The notes beneath the pieces are model-generated. The model was not told where the DNA came from. It saw only the letters and a program-made list of their open reading frames with translations, and made no database searches. From positions 868,001 to 932,000 of the forward strand of contig NZ_CP025013.1 in the NCBI RefSeq assembly GCF_002953715.1: a stretch of DNA of 64,000 nt, written 5' to 3'. The stretch is from Rhizobium leguminosarum (GTDB lineage: Bacteria > Pseudomonadota > Alphaproteobacteria > Rhizobiales > Rhizobiaceae). A program made the translations under genes and the position numbers. Below are positions 8,113-17,358 of the stretch, in pieces (positions within the stretch are counted from its first letter, which is position 1; every line of letters begins with the position of its first letter).

Positions 8113-9576
8113 TCACAGGCTGATGAGCACACTCTTGCTCTTGCGGTTGGCGAGATAGGCATCGCGGCCGAGATCCTTGCCGATGCCGGACTGCTTATAG
8201 CCGCCGGTCGGCAGGATATGGTCGCGCGAGCGGCCGTAGCGGTTGACCCAAACGGTACCGGCCTGCAGGCGGCGGGTCACGCGGATGGCACGCGAGAGAT
8301 CGCGGGTGAAGAGGCCGGCGGCGAGCCCATAGGCCGGATGGTCGGCGAGGCTCAGCGCCTCTTCCTCATCCTCGAAGGTCTGAATGGTCAGCACCGGTCC
8401 GAAGATTTCTTCCAGAACCGCCGGCGATGTTGCCGTCACGCCGGAAATCAGGGTCGGTGCGTAGAAATAGCCCTCGCGGTCGAGGCGGCGGCCACCGGTG
8501 AGGCACTCGGCGCCACCATCGATGGCGGCGCGGATAATACCGTCCATGCGGGCGATCTGTCGTTCGGAGATGACGGGCGAATAATCGGTTGCTTCATCCC
8601 AGGTGGGGCCGGGGCGGATGGCCGCCAGCCTCTCGATAAGTGCGGCTGCGAGCGCGTCCGCCACCTTCGCCTCGACGATCAGCCGGGATCCGCAAACGCA
8701 GGCCTGACCGGCGTTGGAGAGAATGCTGCCGGCGATTGCGCCGGCTGCAAGCTCGAGATCAGCATCGGCGAAGACCAGCTGCGGGCTTTTGCCGCCGAGT
8801 TCCAGCGTCATCGGCTTGACGCCGGTGCGGGCGATGTTGGTCATGATTGCCGAGCCGGCCGCAGTCGAGCCGGTGAAGCTGATCTTGGAGATGCCGGCAT
8901 GTCCGGTGATCGCATTTCCCGTGGTCGGGCCGTCGCCGAGCACGATGTTGACGAGACCGGCCGGCAGGCCGGCTCGCACCGAAAGTTCGGCGAGATAGAG
9001 CGTCGAAAACGGCGTCATTTCCGACGGCTTCAACACCACCGCATTGCCTGCCGCCAGCGCCGGACCGAGCTTCCAGCCGGCCATGGACAAGGGGAAATTC
9101 CAGGGCGTTATGGCGCCGACGACGCCATAGGGTTCCGTCATGATCATGCCGAAATTGGCATCGTCGGTCGGGACGAGGTCGCCGCCTTCCTTGTCGGCGA
9201 ACTCGGCAAAGAAGCGGATCTGTTCAGCGGTGACGGCGATGTCGCCGGCGATGAGATGACCGATGGGCCGTGTCGAGGGGAGCGCCTCGAGCCTGGCGAG
9301 GGTCTCCGCCTCGGCTTCGATCAGGTCCGCCCAGCGCTGCAGTGCCACGGTGCGCGCGCGCGGCCGCATGCCGCCCCAATTGCTCGTCTTCAATGCCGTC
9401 CTGGCTGTTTCGACGGCGTGATCGACAAGGGCTTCGTCGGCCCGCGGACAGCCGGCATAAGCCTTGCCGTCGGATGGGCGATGCATGTCGATGACGGCCT
9501 CGGCCGGAACCAGCCGTCCGCCGATGAAATGTCCGGCGGGCAGGGATATCGTGTTCGGATCGAAGCTGAGTGTCAT
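8113..9576 (-). CDS. Aldehyde dehydrogenase family protein
   Basis: 487 residues from the ATG at 9576, preceded by GAGGA 7 bases upstream; an upstream extension of the frame is low-complexity and not conserved-looking. The catalytic glutamate (LELGGKSPQLVF) and cysteine (NAGQACVCGSRL) are both present, as is the cofactor-binding GSTAAGSAI segment. The N-terminus matches broad-specificity aldehyde dehydrogenases. It is the second dehydrogenase of this superfamily in the cluster, which suggests two aldehyde intermediates or one broad pathway. Substrate not identifiable. Confidence 0.85.
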   Translation of the reverse strand: MTLSFDPNTISLPAGHFIGGRLVPAEAVIDMHRPSDGKAYAGCPRADEALVDHAVETARTALKTSNWGGMRPRARTVALQRWADLIEAEAETLARLEALPSTRPIGHLIAGDIAVTAEQIRFFAEFADKEGGDLVPTDDANFGMIMTEPYGVVGAITPWNFPLSMAGWKLGPALAAGNAVVLKPSEMTPFSTLYLAELSVRAGLPAGLVNIVLGDGPTTGNAITGHAGISKISFTGSTAAGSAIMTNIARTGVKPMTLELGGKSPQLVFADADLELAAGAIAGSILSNAGQACVCGSRLIVEAKVADALAAALIERLAAIRPGPTWDEATDYSPVISERQIARMDGIIRAAIDGGAECLTGGRRLDREGYFYAPTLISGVTATSPAVLEEIFGPVLTIQTFEDEEEALSLADHPAYGLAAGLFTRDLSRAIRVTRRLQAGTVWVNRYGRSRDHILPTGGYKQSGIGKDLGRDAYLANRKSKSVLISL

Positions 9577-9652
9577 CGCATGTCCTCGGGATGGGGCTGA
9601 GGCAAGCCTAACTGGGGAATGCGAGCAGCATGCATCGACCGGTGATGCCGCA

Positions 9653-9678
9653 GCGGCGAAAAATTGCGTTTTCGCCGC
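9653..9678. terminator. Hairpin with A/T-rich apex downstream of the cupin gene
   Basis: GCGGCGAAAA (9653-9662) and TTTTCGCCGC (9669-9678) make a perfect 10-bp stem around a 6-nt loop, 28 bases past the cupin stop codon in the direction of transcription. It splits the leftward cluster into an upstream part (deacylase, hydroxyacid dehydrogenase, cupin) and a downstream part (three dehydrogenases). There is no long T-run after it, so it may be partial. Confidence 0.55.
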
Positions 9679-9706
9679 CGCCGCAGTCAAATCTACGGCG
9701 TCGGCA

Positions 9707-10060
9707 TCACGACACGGTGACGTAGATCTTGCGCACTGTCTCGATCGTCTTCCAGACGCCAACGAAGCCCGGCTTCATGACGAAGCTGTCGCCGGCCTTG
9801 TAGACCACCGGTTCGCCGCCTTCCGGCGTGAGTTCGACCAGGCCGGAAAGGATATGGCAGAACTCGAACGTCTCGCCCTTGATCGAGCGCGTCTCGCCAG
9901 GTGTCGCCTCCCACACGCCGCTATGAACCGTCTCGCCGCGGGCGACGTCCTGCGCCCAGGTCTTGAAAGCAGGATTGCCCGAGATCAGCCGTTCTGGGAG
10001 TGGACCGGACTCGCGCGGCGCGAAGGTCGGGTTGGTGTCGATCGTCTTGAGGAGGGACAT
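9707..10060 (-). CDS. Cupin domain protein (DUF861-like)
   Basis: 117 residues, a single small cupin barrel. The core reads from EFCHILSGLVELTPEGG to VYKAGDSFVMKPGFVGVWKT, which matches the DUF861/EutQ-like cupin_3 group. Such proteins bind small polar ligands or act as minor isomerases; no specific reaction can be assigned. It lies 25 bp downstream of the 2-hydroxyacid dehydrogenase gene on the same strand, so it probably belongs to that transcript. Confidence 0.8.
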   Translation of the reverse strand: MSLLKTIDTNPTFAPRESGPLPERLISGNPAFKTWAQDVARGETVHSGVWEATPGETRSIKGETFEFCHILSGLVELTPEGGEPVVYKAGDSFVMKPGFVGVWKTIETVRKIYVTVS

Positions 10061-10085
10061 GATTTTGCTTTCCTAGGTTGAGAAC

Positions 10086-11009
10086 TCAGTAGCCGCGGCT
10101 GCGATCGATCAATCCAATCGGATCGAGACCCGCCTGGTGCCGCTTGATGTTGCCGATCACGGCCGCCGCGGCGGTCTCAGCTTGGGTGACGCTCGCAATG
10201 TGCGGCGTCAGCAGGATCTTCGGATGGCTCCAGAAGGCGTGGTCCTCAGGCAGCGGTTCCGGATCGGTGACGTCGACGACGGCGCCTGAGAGATGTCCGG
10301 CGTCGAGCGCGTCGACGAGCGCCTGATGATCGAGCTGAGCGCCGCGGCCGACATGGACGAGCGCAGCGCCGGCCGGCAGTCCGGCGAAGAGCTCGCCATT
10401 CAGGAAACCGCGCGTCTCATCCGTCAGCGGCAGCAGGCAGACAAGAATGTCGGTGGTTGCAATAAGAATATCGAGGCCGTCGCGGCCGCTCAGGCATCGG
10501 ATGCCGTCGATCTCGCGCGGGCTGCGGCTCCAGCCCGAAAGCGGAAAGCCGAAGGGCTGCAGACGTTCGAGCACCGCGCTTCCAAGCATGCCGAGCCCGA
10601 GCACACCGATGCGGCGTTCGGAGGCCTGTACCGGCGCGATCGTCTGCCAGGTCCGGCGCCGCTGCTGGTCGAGATAGGTCGGCAGGTCGCGATGGAGCGC
10701 AAGTACGGCCAGCGTCACATATTCCTGCATCATCCTGGTGATGCCGTCCTCGACCATGCGCACGACCTTGACCGATGCCGGCACGGCATCGATGCGGAAC
10801 TGGTCGATACCCGCGCCGATCGAAAAGAGGATTTCGAGATTGCGGTAGCGCGCGAGATCATCAGGCACCGTCCAGGTGATCAGGTAGCGCACGGCCTCGG
10901 CTTCGACCGACTTGGGATCCATGGAGAAAGCAATGTCGGGCAGTTCGCGCGCGAAGGCTTCGGCGAAGATGGCGCCGCGCTTCGCATCGGAATTGAAGAG
11001 AAAGGTCAT
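10086..11009 (-). CDS. D-isomer 2-hydroxyacid dehydrogenase (glyoxylate/hydroxypyruvate reductase A type)
   Basis: 307 residues, the length of GhrA-type enzymes. The NAD-binding turn IGVLGLGMLGSAVLERL, the arginine region (VHVGRGAQLD) and the catalytic histidine region (LLTPHIASVT) are all visible. It should reduce glyoxylate, hydroxypyruvate or a related 2-oxo acid, or work in reverse. It starts 27 bp after the deacylase stop on the same strand. Confidence 0.85.
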   Translation of the reverse strand: MTFLFNSDAKRGAIFAEAFARELPDIAFSMDPKSVEAEAVRYLITWTVPDDLARYRNLEILFSIGAGIDQFRIDAVPASVKVVRMVEDGITRMMQEYVTLAVLALHRDLPTYLDQQRRRTWQTIAPVQASERRIGVLGLGMLGSAVLERLQPFGFPLSGWSRSPREIDGIRCLSGRDGLDILIATTDILVCLLPLTDETRGFLNGELFAGLPAGAALVHVGRGAQLDHQALVDALDAGHLSGAVVDVTDPEPLPEDHAFWSHPKILLTPHIASVTQAETAAAAVIGNIKRHQAGLDPIGLIDRSRGY

Positions 11010-11036
11010 CGCGTCGGCTCCTTGATCTCGATGTCA

Positions 11037-12158
11037 TCAGGCGCAGCGGCGGCCAAGCGCCTCGACCATCGCCTGGCAGGCGAGCAGTTCGCCGGTGAGG
11101 ATGAATTCGTCCGGCTTGTGAGCGCGGCCGATGTCGCCGGGGCCGCAGATGATCGCATCGATGCCGGCGCGCTGGAAAAGCCCGGCCTCCGTGCCGTAGC
11201 TGACCGCGGCGAGCGGCTCGATGCCGGTCAGTTCGCCAAGCAGCGCCGCAAGCGGCGCATCGGCGGCAAGCGAAAGCGCCGGATAGGCGCTGAGTTCGCG
11301 CCATTCCACCTGGAAGCCGAGCGGCGACAGCGCCTCGGCCGATGCTCGCAGCGGCGCCAGCAGCGTGATCGGATCGACGCCGGAAATAGCCCGCGCCTCG
11401 AACTCGGCCTCGCAGCTGTCGGGAATGATGTTAACCGCCTGGCCGCCCTTCAGCGTGCCGACCTGAAGGGAGGAGTAGGACGGTTCGAAGACATGCTCGA
11501 ACGGGCCGCAGGTGAGCCGTTCGGCTTCGGCGCGAGCGCAGGCCAGAACATCGGTGATGGCATGGATTGCGTTCAGTCCCTGGTCCGGACGCGAGGAATG
11601 GCCGGACCGGCCCCTGACCGTCAGCCGGGCGGCGGCCTTGCCCTTGTGGGCGCGGATCGCCCGCATGCCGCTCGGCTCGCCGATGATCGCGCCAAGCGGG
11701 GCTGCACAGAGCTCCGGCAGGCGGGCGATCATGTGCGGCACGCCGCGACAGCCGGCCTCCTCGTCATAGGAAAAGGCAAGGTGGACGGGCTGGCGAAGTG
11801 GCATGGCCGCAAGCGCCGGGACGGCTGCGAGAACGGCGGCCAGGAAACCCTTCATGTCGGTGGCGCCGCGACCGTAGAGGCGGTCCGCTTCGGCGCGCAG
11901 GCGGAACGGATTGCTGGTCCAGCCGATTTCGGCGGCGGGGACCACGTCCATATGGCCGGAGAGGATATAGCCCGGCGTTTCCTTCGGGCCGATCGTGGCG
12001 AAGAGGTTCGACCGGTCGCCCTCCGGGCCGGGAAGCTCCGTGACGACAACGCCGTGGCTTTGCAGATAGTGCCGGATCCACACCACGATCTCGCCGTTCG
12101 GCGTGCCGACGACAGAGGGGAAACCAACGAGCCTTTCGAGAATTTCAATTGCCTGCAT
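11037..12158 (-). CDS. argE: M20-family amidohydrolase, acetylornithine deacetylase-like
   Basis: 373 residues from the ATG at 12158; residues encoded further upstream look non-conserved. Metal ligands typical of ArgE/DapE peptidases are present: LSGHMDVVPA, GRGATDMKGF, the YDEEAGCRG glutamate pair, IIGEPSG and a C-terminal histidine in AHKPDEF. It should remove an acyl group from an N-acylated amino acid such as N-acetylornithine. First gene of the leftward cluster; its context is catabolic, so a biosynthetic arginine role is not assured and the symbol denotes family only. Confidence 0.82.
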   Translation of the reverse strand: MQAIEILERLVGFPSVVGTPNGEIVVWIRHYLQSHGVVVTELPGPEGDRSNLFATIGPKETPGYILSGHMDVVPAAEIGWTSNPFRLRAEADRLYGRGATDMKGFLAAVLAAVPALAAMPLRQPVHLAFSYDEEAGCRGVPHMIARLPELCAAPLGAIIGEPSGMRAIRAHKGKAAARLTVRGRSGHSSRPDQGLNAIHAITDVLACARAEAERLTCGPFEHVFEPSYSSLQVGTLKGGQAVNIIPDSCEAEFEARAISGVDPITLLAPLRASAEALSPLGFQVEWRELSAYPALSLAADAPLAALLGELTGIEPLAAVSYGTEAGLFQRAGIDAIICGPGDIGRAHKPDEFILTGELLACQAMVEALGRRCA

Positions 12159-12438
12159 GGGATTCCTCACAGTGCGGGGATCTTCGAGGTGCTTGCAACT
12201 GGGCTGACGGGAGGCGACATTCCAGGTTCTCACGGTGAACGGCGACTGCGGTCGGTCGGGCCTGGTCAATGACTTTAGAGGACGGTCCAGGCTTTATTTG
12301 CCGAAAGCGCAGCGGATTTGGTCGATTGTTGTGTTTGCGCCGGCCTCACCAGTGAATTGTATCGAACGATCTGTTCTAGTCTGGACAGAGAAGTTTCCGG
12401 GCACAGGCTTGGCCAGAAAAATGCGGCAGGGGGTGGGA

Positions 12439-13341
12439 GTGAGTGAACTGACATCCGAATCCAGGTTCGTCGATAGTTTCGAGACGCACATTGCCGGGAT
12501 CGACAGCGTTGCCCTCGACAAGTTGCATGCGCTGTCGATGACCGTCGCCTGGCCGCATCGTGGCGAAGACTGGCAGTTCTTGCGGGAATTCGGCCAGGGC
12601 ATTGTGGCGATCGATGAAATCGGCCGCATCCTGGGCTCTGCGATGTGGTTTCCCTACGATGCCCAATTTGCCACGATCGGTATGGTCATCACCTCGCCGC
12701 GTCTTCAAACCAATGGCGCCGGGCAATGGCTCATGGGCCACGCGCTGGAGCAGGTCGCCGGGCGGAACCTCGGGCTGAATGCGACGCGCGCAGCGCGACG
12801 TCTCTATCGTTCCCTGAACTTTGTTCGCGAGGCGCTCGTCTTTCAATGCCAGGGCGAAGCGATCTCGCCGCCGGATGTGGAGCTGCCGTCCGGTGCGGTG
12901 ATACGGGCAGTGGAGGCTGGCGATCTGGAAGCGATCGCCGAATTGGACTGCGTGGCCTTCGGCACCGATCGCAAGCTACTGCTGGCCCGGCTGATGGCAA
13001 ATTCCAAGGGTATGGTGTTGACCCGCGCCGGCAGGATCGAGGCTTTCTCGCTTTGCCGGCGGTTCGGGCGTGGCCATGTCATCGGTCCTATTGTGGCGCG
13101 CAGTGACGCAGACGCGATCGCTGTCGTCCGCCCGCATGCGGCCGAGCATACAGGAGCGTTCCTGCGCCTCGACACACGCGAGCAGGGCGGGACCTTTTCC
13201 GATTTCCTCTCCCGCTGCGGTCTTCCCGTTTACGACATCGTAACGACCATGTCGCTCGGCGGCCCTTGGCTTCCGGTTCCGGGGCATCAGCCGGCACATG
13301 AGCCGAGGACCTATGCACTCGTCAGCCAGGCGCTCGGTTGA
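12439..13341 (+). CDS. GNAT-family N-acetyltransferase
   Basis: About 300 residues. An N-terminal GNAT domain covers roughly the first 140 residues; the acetyl-CoA region reads GMVITSPRLQTNGAGQWLMGHALE. A second GNAT-like half follows, as in YitH-type proteins. The GTG at 12439 is chosen because AGGGGG sits 6 bases ahead; an ATG at 12421 is the alternative. It diverges from the deacylase gene across 280 bp in which no other gene is seen. The acceptor substrate is unknown. Confidence 0.8.
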   Translation: MSELTSESRFVDSFETHIAGIDSVALDKLHALSMTVAWPHRGEDWQFLREFGQGIVAIDEIGRILGSAMWFPYDAQFATIGMVITSPRLQTNGAGQWLMGHALEQVAGRNLGLNATRAARRLYRSLNFVREALVFQCQGEAISPPDVELPSGAVIRAVEAGDLEAIAELDCVAFGTDRKLLLARLMANSKGMVLTRAGRIEAFSLCRRFGRGHVIGPIVARSDADAIAVVRPHAAEHTGAFLRLDTREQGGTFSDFLSRCGLPVYDIVTTMSLGGPWLPVPGHQPAHEPRTYALVSQALG

Positions 13342-13372
13342 CGCAAGCTTACCTGGCGATCGTTGTCGGGGT

Positions 13373-13594
13373 TTAAGCGCCGGGACAGACCGGTATGTCG
13401 ATCAGAGCCTGCCGGCGTTCACATTCGGGCCGGAACGAACGATATTGCCAGAGCCCTTCCGGGCTTTCCCGGCGGTATACGGTCTCGAGCCAGAACACTG
13501 AGTCATCGATCGGCAAGACAGGATGCCACGCATACCATTCCGACCAGATTTTTCCTGCCGGGTCGCTGTCCATGATCGCCACTCGCCTCCCCAT
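13373..13594 (-). CDS. Small tryptophan-rich hypothetical protein
   Basis: 73 residues (66 if translation begins at the second ATG, 13573). The stretch WYAWHPVLPIDDSVFWLETVYRR has the aromatic-rich look of small conserved rhizobial proteins of unknown function, and codon choice fits coding DNA. A stop codon of another minus-strand frame lies two bases before the ATG at 13594, so the two could have been coupled. No function can be assigned. It faces the GNAT gene, 31 bp away. Confidence 0.5.
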   Translation of the reverse strand: MGRRVAIMDSDPAGKIWSEWYAWHPVLPIDDSVFWLETVYRRESPEGLWQYRSFRPECERRQALIDIPVCPGA

Positions 13595-13998
13595 CGTCAG
13601 CGCAACTCGAACATCCGTGCGGCACGGGAGCCGGTGTCGTTACGAGACCGGATTTCGGCATCGGTCACGATCAGGTCCCGGGATCGATGGTCTCGATTTC
13701 CTGGAGTCGAGAGACACCGATCGCGAGAGGTCCGATTTCTGCTTGCTGCGATCCCAGTGTGCCTTCGGTAAATGTTCTATAATACAGAATAACAGTGAAA
13801 GAATATTCTTCAATAGAGATCATTTTCTCGTATTGCGCGAAGTCTTCCTTGTCCCCCGGTGGGGAGATGTTTCAAGTTGTAAGATGTGGCTCTGTTGACG
13901 AATGATTTTCGTCGGTGGATGCAATCGCCTCGATTGGGCACCAGCGATATGCTGCGGTGTTCAATCGCCACTGATCTGTTTGCGTGATGGTTGGATGC
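13595..13998. other. Gene-poor stretch with a possible degraded minus-strand frame
   Basis: About 400 bp without an intact gene. On the minus strand a frame without an early start codon runs from about 13768 to a stop at 13597-13599 and reads like protein near its end (RDLIVTDAEIRSRNDTGSRA). It has no ATG before the last six codons, so it looks like the tail of a decayed gene. The part from 13770 to 13860 is AT-rich and could hold a promoter. Nothing else stands out. Confidence 0.4.
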
Positions 13999-14310
13999 TC
14001 AGCCGATCGAACGCAGCCCGAGGTAGGCTGCCAGACTGACGGCGGAGAGTGCGATCATCAGCCTGGGTCTCGCATCGTCGAACATGGCTGCCAGCGAAAG
14101 GCCGAGCATCAGGATGACGGATTTTGCCCAGAGATTCTGATCAGAGACAGTGAAAGCGATTGCCGCCAGAAAGACGGCGCTTGCGACGATTGTCACAGGA
14201 GCAGATTTCTCGGCGAGATCGCCGCCTGGGAAATACGGCATTAGAAAACGGCGCATGCTCAAGCCTGAAGCGACGCTCAGAAGAAGACAGGTCAAGACAA
14301 GTTGCAACAT
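13999..14310 (-). CDS. Small hypothetical membrane protein
   Basis: 103 residues from the ATG at 14310. Three or four hydrophobic segments are visible (LQLVLTCLLLSVASGLS, VTIVASAVFLAAIAFTV, SVILMLGLSLAAMF, LMIALSAVSLAAYLGL), separated by short charged loops, so most of the protein is in the inner membrane. No recognised motif. Its neighbours are a small hypothetical gene downstream and a divergent LysR regulator upstream; neither suggests a role. Confidence 0.6.
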   Translation of the reverse strand: MLQLVLTCLLLSVASGLSMRRFLMPYFPGGDLAEKSAPVTIVASAVFLAAIAFTVSDQNLWAKSVILMLGLSLAAMFDDARPRLMIALSAVSLAAYLGLRSIG

Positions 14311-14569
14311 AGGGTCGTCGCCGATCGATCCGCAGATAGCACTAAGCATGCAAACCTCATGCCAGCCTCAAACCCTCAAACGTCATCCGACAGAGGCAAT
14401 GTCGCGGCTTGCATGGCTATTTCCTCGGCGTCGCGACCCTTTTTTCGGCAATCGCTCGTCTGCTTGGGCTCATCTTTTTCGTCCGATGCCGAAATCGGCT
14501 TGAGCTGCGGCAATGATTTTTATATAGAGAATTATCTGTCGTCTTAATTCCGTAAACGAGATCATTTCG

Positions 14570-15475
14570 TTGGACCTTTCATCGATCCAGATATTTCTCG
14601 CTGTTGCCAGCGACCGCAGCGTTACCAAGGCTGCCAAGGCCGTAGGGCGGGCGCCGTCGAATGTGACGACGCGCGTCCAGCAATTGGAGGAGGACCTCGG
14701 CGTTTCCCTCTTCAGCCGTGACGGCAAGAAGATGACGTTGACACGCGAGGGCGAGACGTTTCTCGTCTATGCCAACCGGCTTACGGCGCTTGCGCTCGAA
14801 GCGCGCCAGGCCGTGCGGCCTCTCTCCCCATCGGGGACATTGCGGGTCGGCACCATGGAGAGCACGGCAGCAAGCAGGCTGCCGGCGGCGCTGACGCAAT
14901 TCAATCAGATGTGGCCGGAGGTGTCGCTTCATCTGACGATGGGGGCGTCCCGCGATCTGACCCGCGATGTTCTCTCTGATGCACTGGATTGCGCGCTGAT
15001 TGCCCGCCCGCCGAAGACGATGCGGGAGGAAGACCCGAGCTTCGATGCCGAACTCAAGGCCCTTGAGATGGAGCCGGTCTTCGTCGAGGACCTGTTGATC
15101 GTGTTGCCGTCCGGGCATCCCTCCATCAAATCCGCCGCAGACCTGCGTGTCGGATCACTCGCCGCTCTGGAACCCGGCTGCACCTATCGCCGGATCGCCG
15201 AAAACTGGGCGCGCAAATCGAGCGCCCTGCCGACGAGCGAACTCGGCTCCTACCACGCGATCCTGGCGAGCGTTGCGACCGGCAACATGGCGGGCGTCAT
15301 GCCGCGATCCGTCCTTGACCTCATGCACTGGCCGACGCCTGTCCAGACCCATCAGCTCGGGCCTGTCGAGACATTGCTCGTCTACCGCAGGAATGATCGC
15401 CCAAGCGCGTTCAACGCATTCCACGAAGTCCTCAACGCGACCAAAGGCAGAGATATCAGGCTGGCAACAAACTAG
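14570..15475 (+). CDS. LysR-family transcriptional regulator
   Basis: 301 residues beginning at a TTG. The helix-turn-helix (SVTKAAKAVGRAPSNVTTRVQQLEEDLG region, residues about 17-45) precedes a substrate-binding domain that starts near GTLRVGTMESTAASRLP. This N-terminus resembles regulators of the PrmR/NhaR-like LysR branch found beside transport genes. It lies 56 bp upstream of the HPP-CBS gene on the same strand, so the two may be co-expressed, and it may also act on the divergent membrane-protein gene. Confidence 0.88.
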   Translation: MDLSSIQIFLAVASDRSVTKAAKAVGRAPSNVTTRVQQLEEDLGVSLFSRDGKKMTLTREGETFLVYANRLTALALEARQAVRPLSPSGTLRVGTMESTAASRLPAALTQFNQMWPEVSLHLTMGASRDLTRDVLSDALDCALIARPPKTMREEDPSFDAELKALEMEPVFVEDLLIVLPSGHPSIKSAADLRVGSLAALEPGCTYRRIAENWARKSSALPTSELGSYHAILASVATGNMAGVMPRSVLDLMHWPTPVQTHQLGPVETLLVYRRNDRPSAFNAFHEVLNATKGRDIRLATN

Positions 15476-15531
15476 CCTGAACGTCGTCCTCCTTCGCCGC
15501 TAGATAATCCTCGCTTAAAATTGGTCTTGTC

Positions 15532-16662
15532 ATGCAGTATCCCGTTTCCCCGAAGGTGGGACCGAGCCGTTTCCGCCGCTTCCGTTTGTTTTCACCTATT
15601 CTGGCCGGTGCGACCCTACGAGAGCGATTGATTGGATGTCTCGGCGCTTTGCTGGCCATTGGCCTCACCGGCGTCATCAGCGGCTATCTGTTCGGCCAGG
15701 GGCCGCATCTTCCCCTGATCGTCGCGCCGATGGGGGCGTCCGCGGTGCTTCTTTTCGCGGTGCCGGCAAGCCCGCTGGCGCAGCCTTGGTCGATCATTGG
15801 CGGCAATACGATTTCCGCGCTGATGGGGATTATTGCCGCATACTTCATTCGCGATCCGATCATCGCGACCGGCGTCGGCGTTTCCCTTGCCATCGGCGCG
15901 ATGTCCTTCACGCGCTGCCTTCATCCGCCGGGAGGAGCCGCTGCTCTGACCGCCGTGCTCGGCGGTCCTGTCGTTGCCGGCTGGGGATTCCTCTTTCCCT
16001 TCGTGCCCGTCGCTTTGAACTCCTGCATTCTCGTTGGCCTTGGCCTGTTGTTCCACAGGCTTTCCAAACGAAATTATCCGCATGTCGTTCCGAAACCGGC
16101 GGAGAACACCCATCAGACGATCGACCTGCCATCGGCCGTGCGGGTGGGTTTTCGCGAGGAGGATGTCGATGCGGCCCTCGAAGCGCTCGACGAAACCTTC
16201 GATATCGACCGGGCAGACCTCGGCCGGCTGCTGCAGCAGGTCGAGCTGCAAGCGGCCATCCGCTCAAACGGCAAGATCAGCTGTGCCGATATCATGTCGC
16301 GTGACGTGATCGCCATTGGCGAAGCTTCGGAGCCGGATGCCGCACGGCATCTTCTCTTGAAGCATAATATCCGCACCTTGCCGGTGAAAGACCCGGAGGG
16401 CCGTCTCGTCGGCGCTGTCGGCTTGCGGGAATTGTCGATGAGCACCGAGACCATCGCGCATGCGATCTCGAGGCCGGCGGTGGCCAGACCTTCGGATCCT
16501 GCTCTGTCGCTGTTGCCCGTTCTGACGGACGGGCGCACGCATGCCGTCATCATTGTCGATGACGATTACCGGATCCTTGGCCTGATATCGCAAACGGATC
16601 TCCTCAGCGCAGTGGCGCGGCTGGTGCCAAAGGAGGATAATACGGTTCCGGCGGTGGCCTGA
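15532..16662 (+). CDS. HPP-family membrane protein with C-terminal CBS pair
   Basis: 376 residues. The first half is an HPP domain with about four to five membrane spans and the hallmark HPPGGAAAL near residue 130; the second half (from about residue 250) carries two CBS motifs, including ADIMSRDVIAIGEASE and a second copy ending ILGLISQTDLL. HPP proteins of plastids and cyanobacteria have been linked to nitrite transport; CBS pairs usually sense adenine nucleotides. A nucleotide-gated anion transporter is plausible but unproven here. The preceding LysR gene may regulate it. Confidence 0.88.
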   Translation: MQYPVSPKVGPSRFRRFRLFSPILAGATLRERLIGCLGALLAIGLTGVISGYLFGQGPHLPLIVAPMGASAVLLFAVPASPLAQPWSIIGGNTISALMGIIAAYFIRDPIIATGVGVSLAIGAMSFTRCLHPPGGAAALTAVLGGPVVAGWGFLFPFVPVALNSCILVGLGLLFHRLSKRNYPHVVPKPAENTHQTIDLPSAVRVGFREEDVDAALEALDETFDIDRADLGRLLQQVELQAAIRSNGKISCADIMSRDVIAIGEASEPDAARHLLLKHNIRTLPVKDPEGRLVGAVGLRELSMSTETIAHAISRPAVARPSDPALSLLPVLTDGRTHAVIIVDDDYRILGLISQTDLLSAVARLVPKEDNTVPAVA

Positions 16663-16697
16663 GCGGTGAGCGTGGAACGTAGCTGGAGAAAAAGTCG

Positions 16698-16976
16698 GTG
16701 CTGATCGAGCGCGATTCAAATGGCGATTTTATACTGGAATCATCGGAGCTGGCGAAACGGTTCGGATTGTCGCTGGCCGATCTTCGCCGCCACATGCGCC
16801 ATGGCTCCGTCGTCAGTTCCGTGGAAATCGGTACTGCTGAACACGAGGGGACGAAACGGGTGTCGCTTCGGCTCGGCAACAGGCTTTGGCGCGCCGTTTT
16901 GAACGATGAAAATGAAGTGCAGCAGGAGCAGATGACCGTTCTTCGGGGTAAATCCTCCGGACGGCATCCGCGCTAA
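16698..16976 (+). CDS. DUF6522-like small protein
   Basis: 92 residues from a GTG with GGAG nine bases ahead. The pattern (acidic N-terminus, SSELAKRFGLSLADLRRHMRHG, then a beta-rich half ending in a short tail) resembles the DUF6522 proteins of rhizobia. The first half looks like a small helix-turn-helix or recruitment element, but no function is established. It follows the HPP-CBS gene by 35 bp and is probably co-transcribed. Confidence 0.6.
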   Translation: MLIERDSNGDFILESSELAKRFGLSLADLRRHMRHGSVVSSVEIGTAEHEGTKRVSLRLGNRLWRAVLNDENEVQQEQMTVLRGKSSGRHPR

Positions 16977-17025
16977 ATCGACGCCAGCCGTCGGCAGATT
17001 GACCATGCCGGCTGGAGGCACCTTG

Positions 17026-17358
17026 TCAGTGCAGTCCGAGATAGGCTTTGCGGACTTCTTGGTTGTCGAGGAGGGCGGCGCTGTCGCCGGAGAGGTGGAT
17101 GCGACCGTTGACCATGACATAGGCACGCTGCGAAAGCTTCAGTGCATGGTTGGCGTTCTGCTCGACGAGAAATATCGTTTTGCCCATCGCAGCAATCTCC
17201 CTCAAAACTTCGAAAACGCGCTTGACGACCAGCGGCGCCAAGCCGAGCGACGGTTCATCGAACAGGATCAGTTCCGGCCGCGCCATCATGGCGCGGGCGA
17301 TGGCGAGCATCTGGTGCTCGCCGCCCGACATGGTGCCGGCGGTCTGATTTCGTCGTTC
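17026..17358 (-). pseudogene. livF: Truncated LivF-type ABC ATPase (3' remnant)
   Basis: Only the C-terminal half of a branched-chain amino-acid type ATPase remains: the linker ERRNQTAG, the signature MSGGEHQMLAIARAMM, Walker B LILFDEPSLGLAP, the VEQN switch region and the normal LivF ending AYLGLH. Walker A and roughly 130 N-terminal residues are absent. Upstream of about 17360 the frame stays open but no longer resembles LivF and the DNA becomes AT-rich. This is a clean break, so the protein cannot bind ATP normally. The break coincides with the left edge of the hydantoinase-family island. Confidence 0.8.

Noticed and set aside
10293..12272. 659-codon open frame antisense to the hydroxyacid dehydrogenase and deacylase genes
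   Set aside because: Both minus-strand genes have convincing motifs and ribosome sites; the antisense translation is charged low-complexity sequence.
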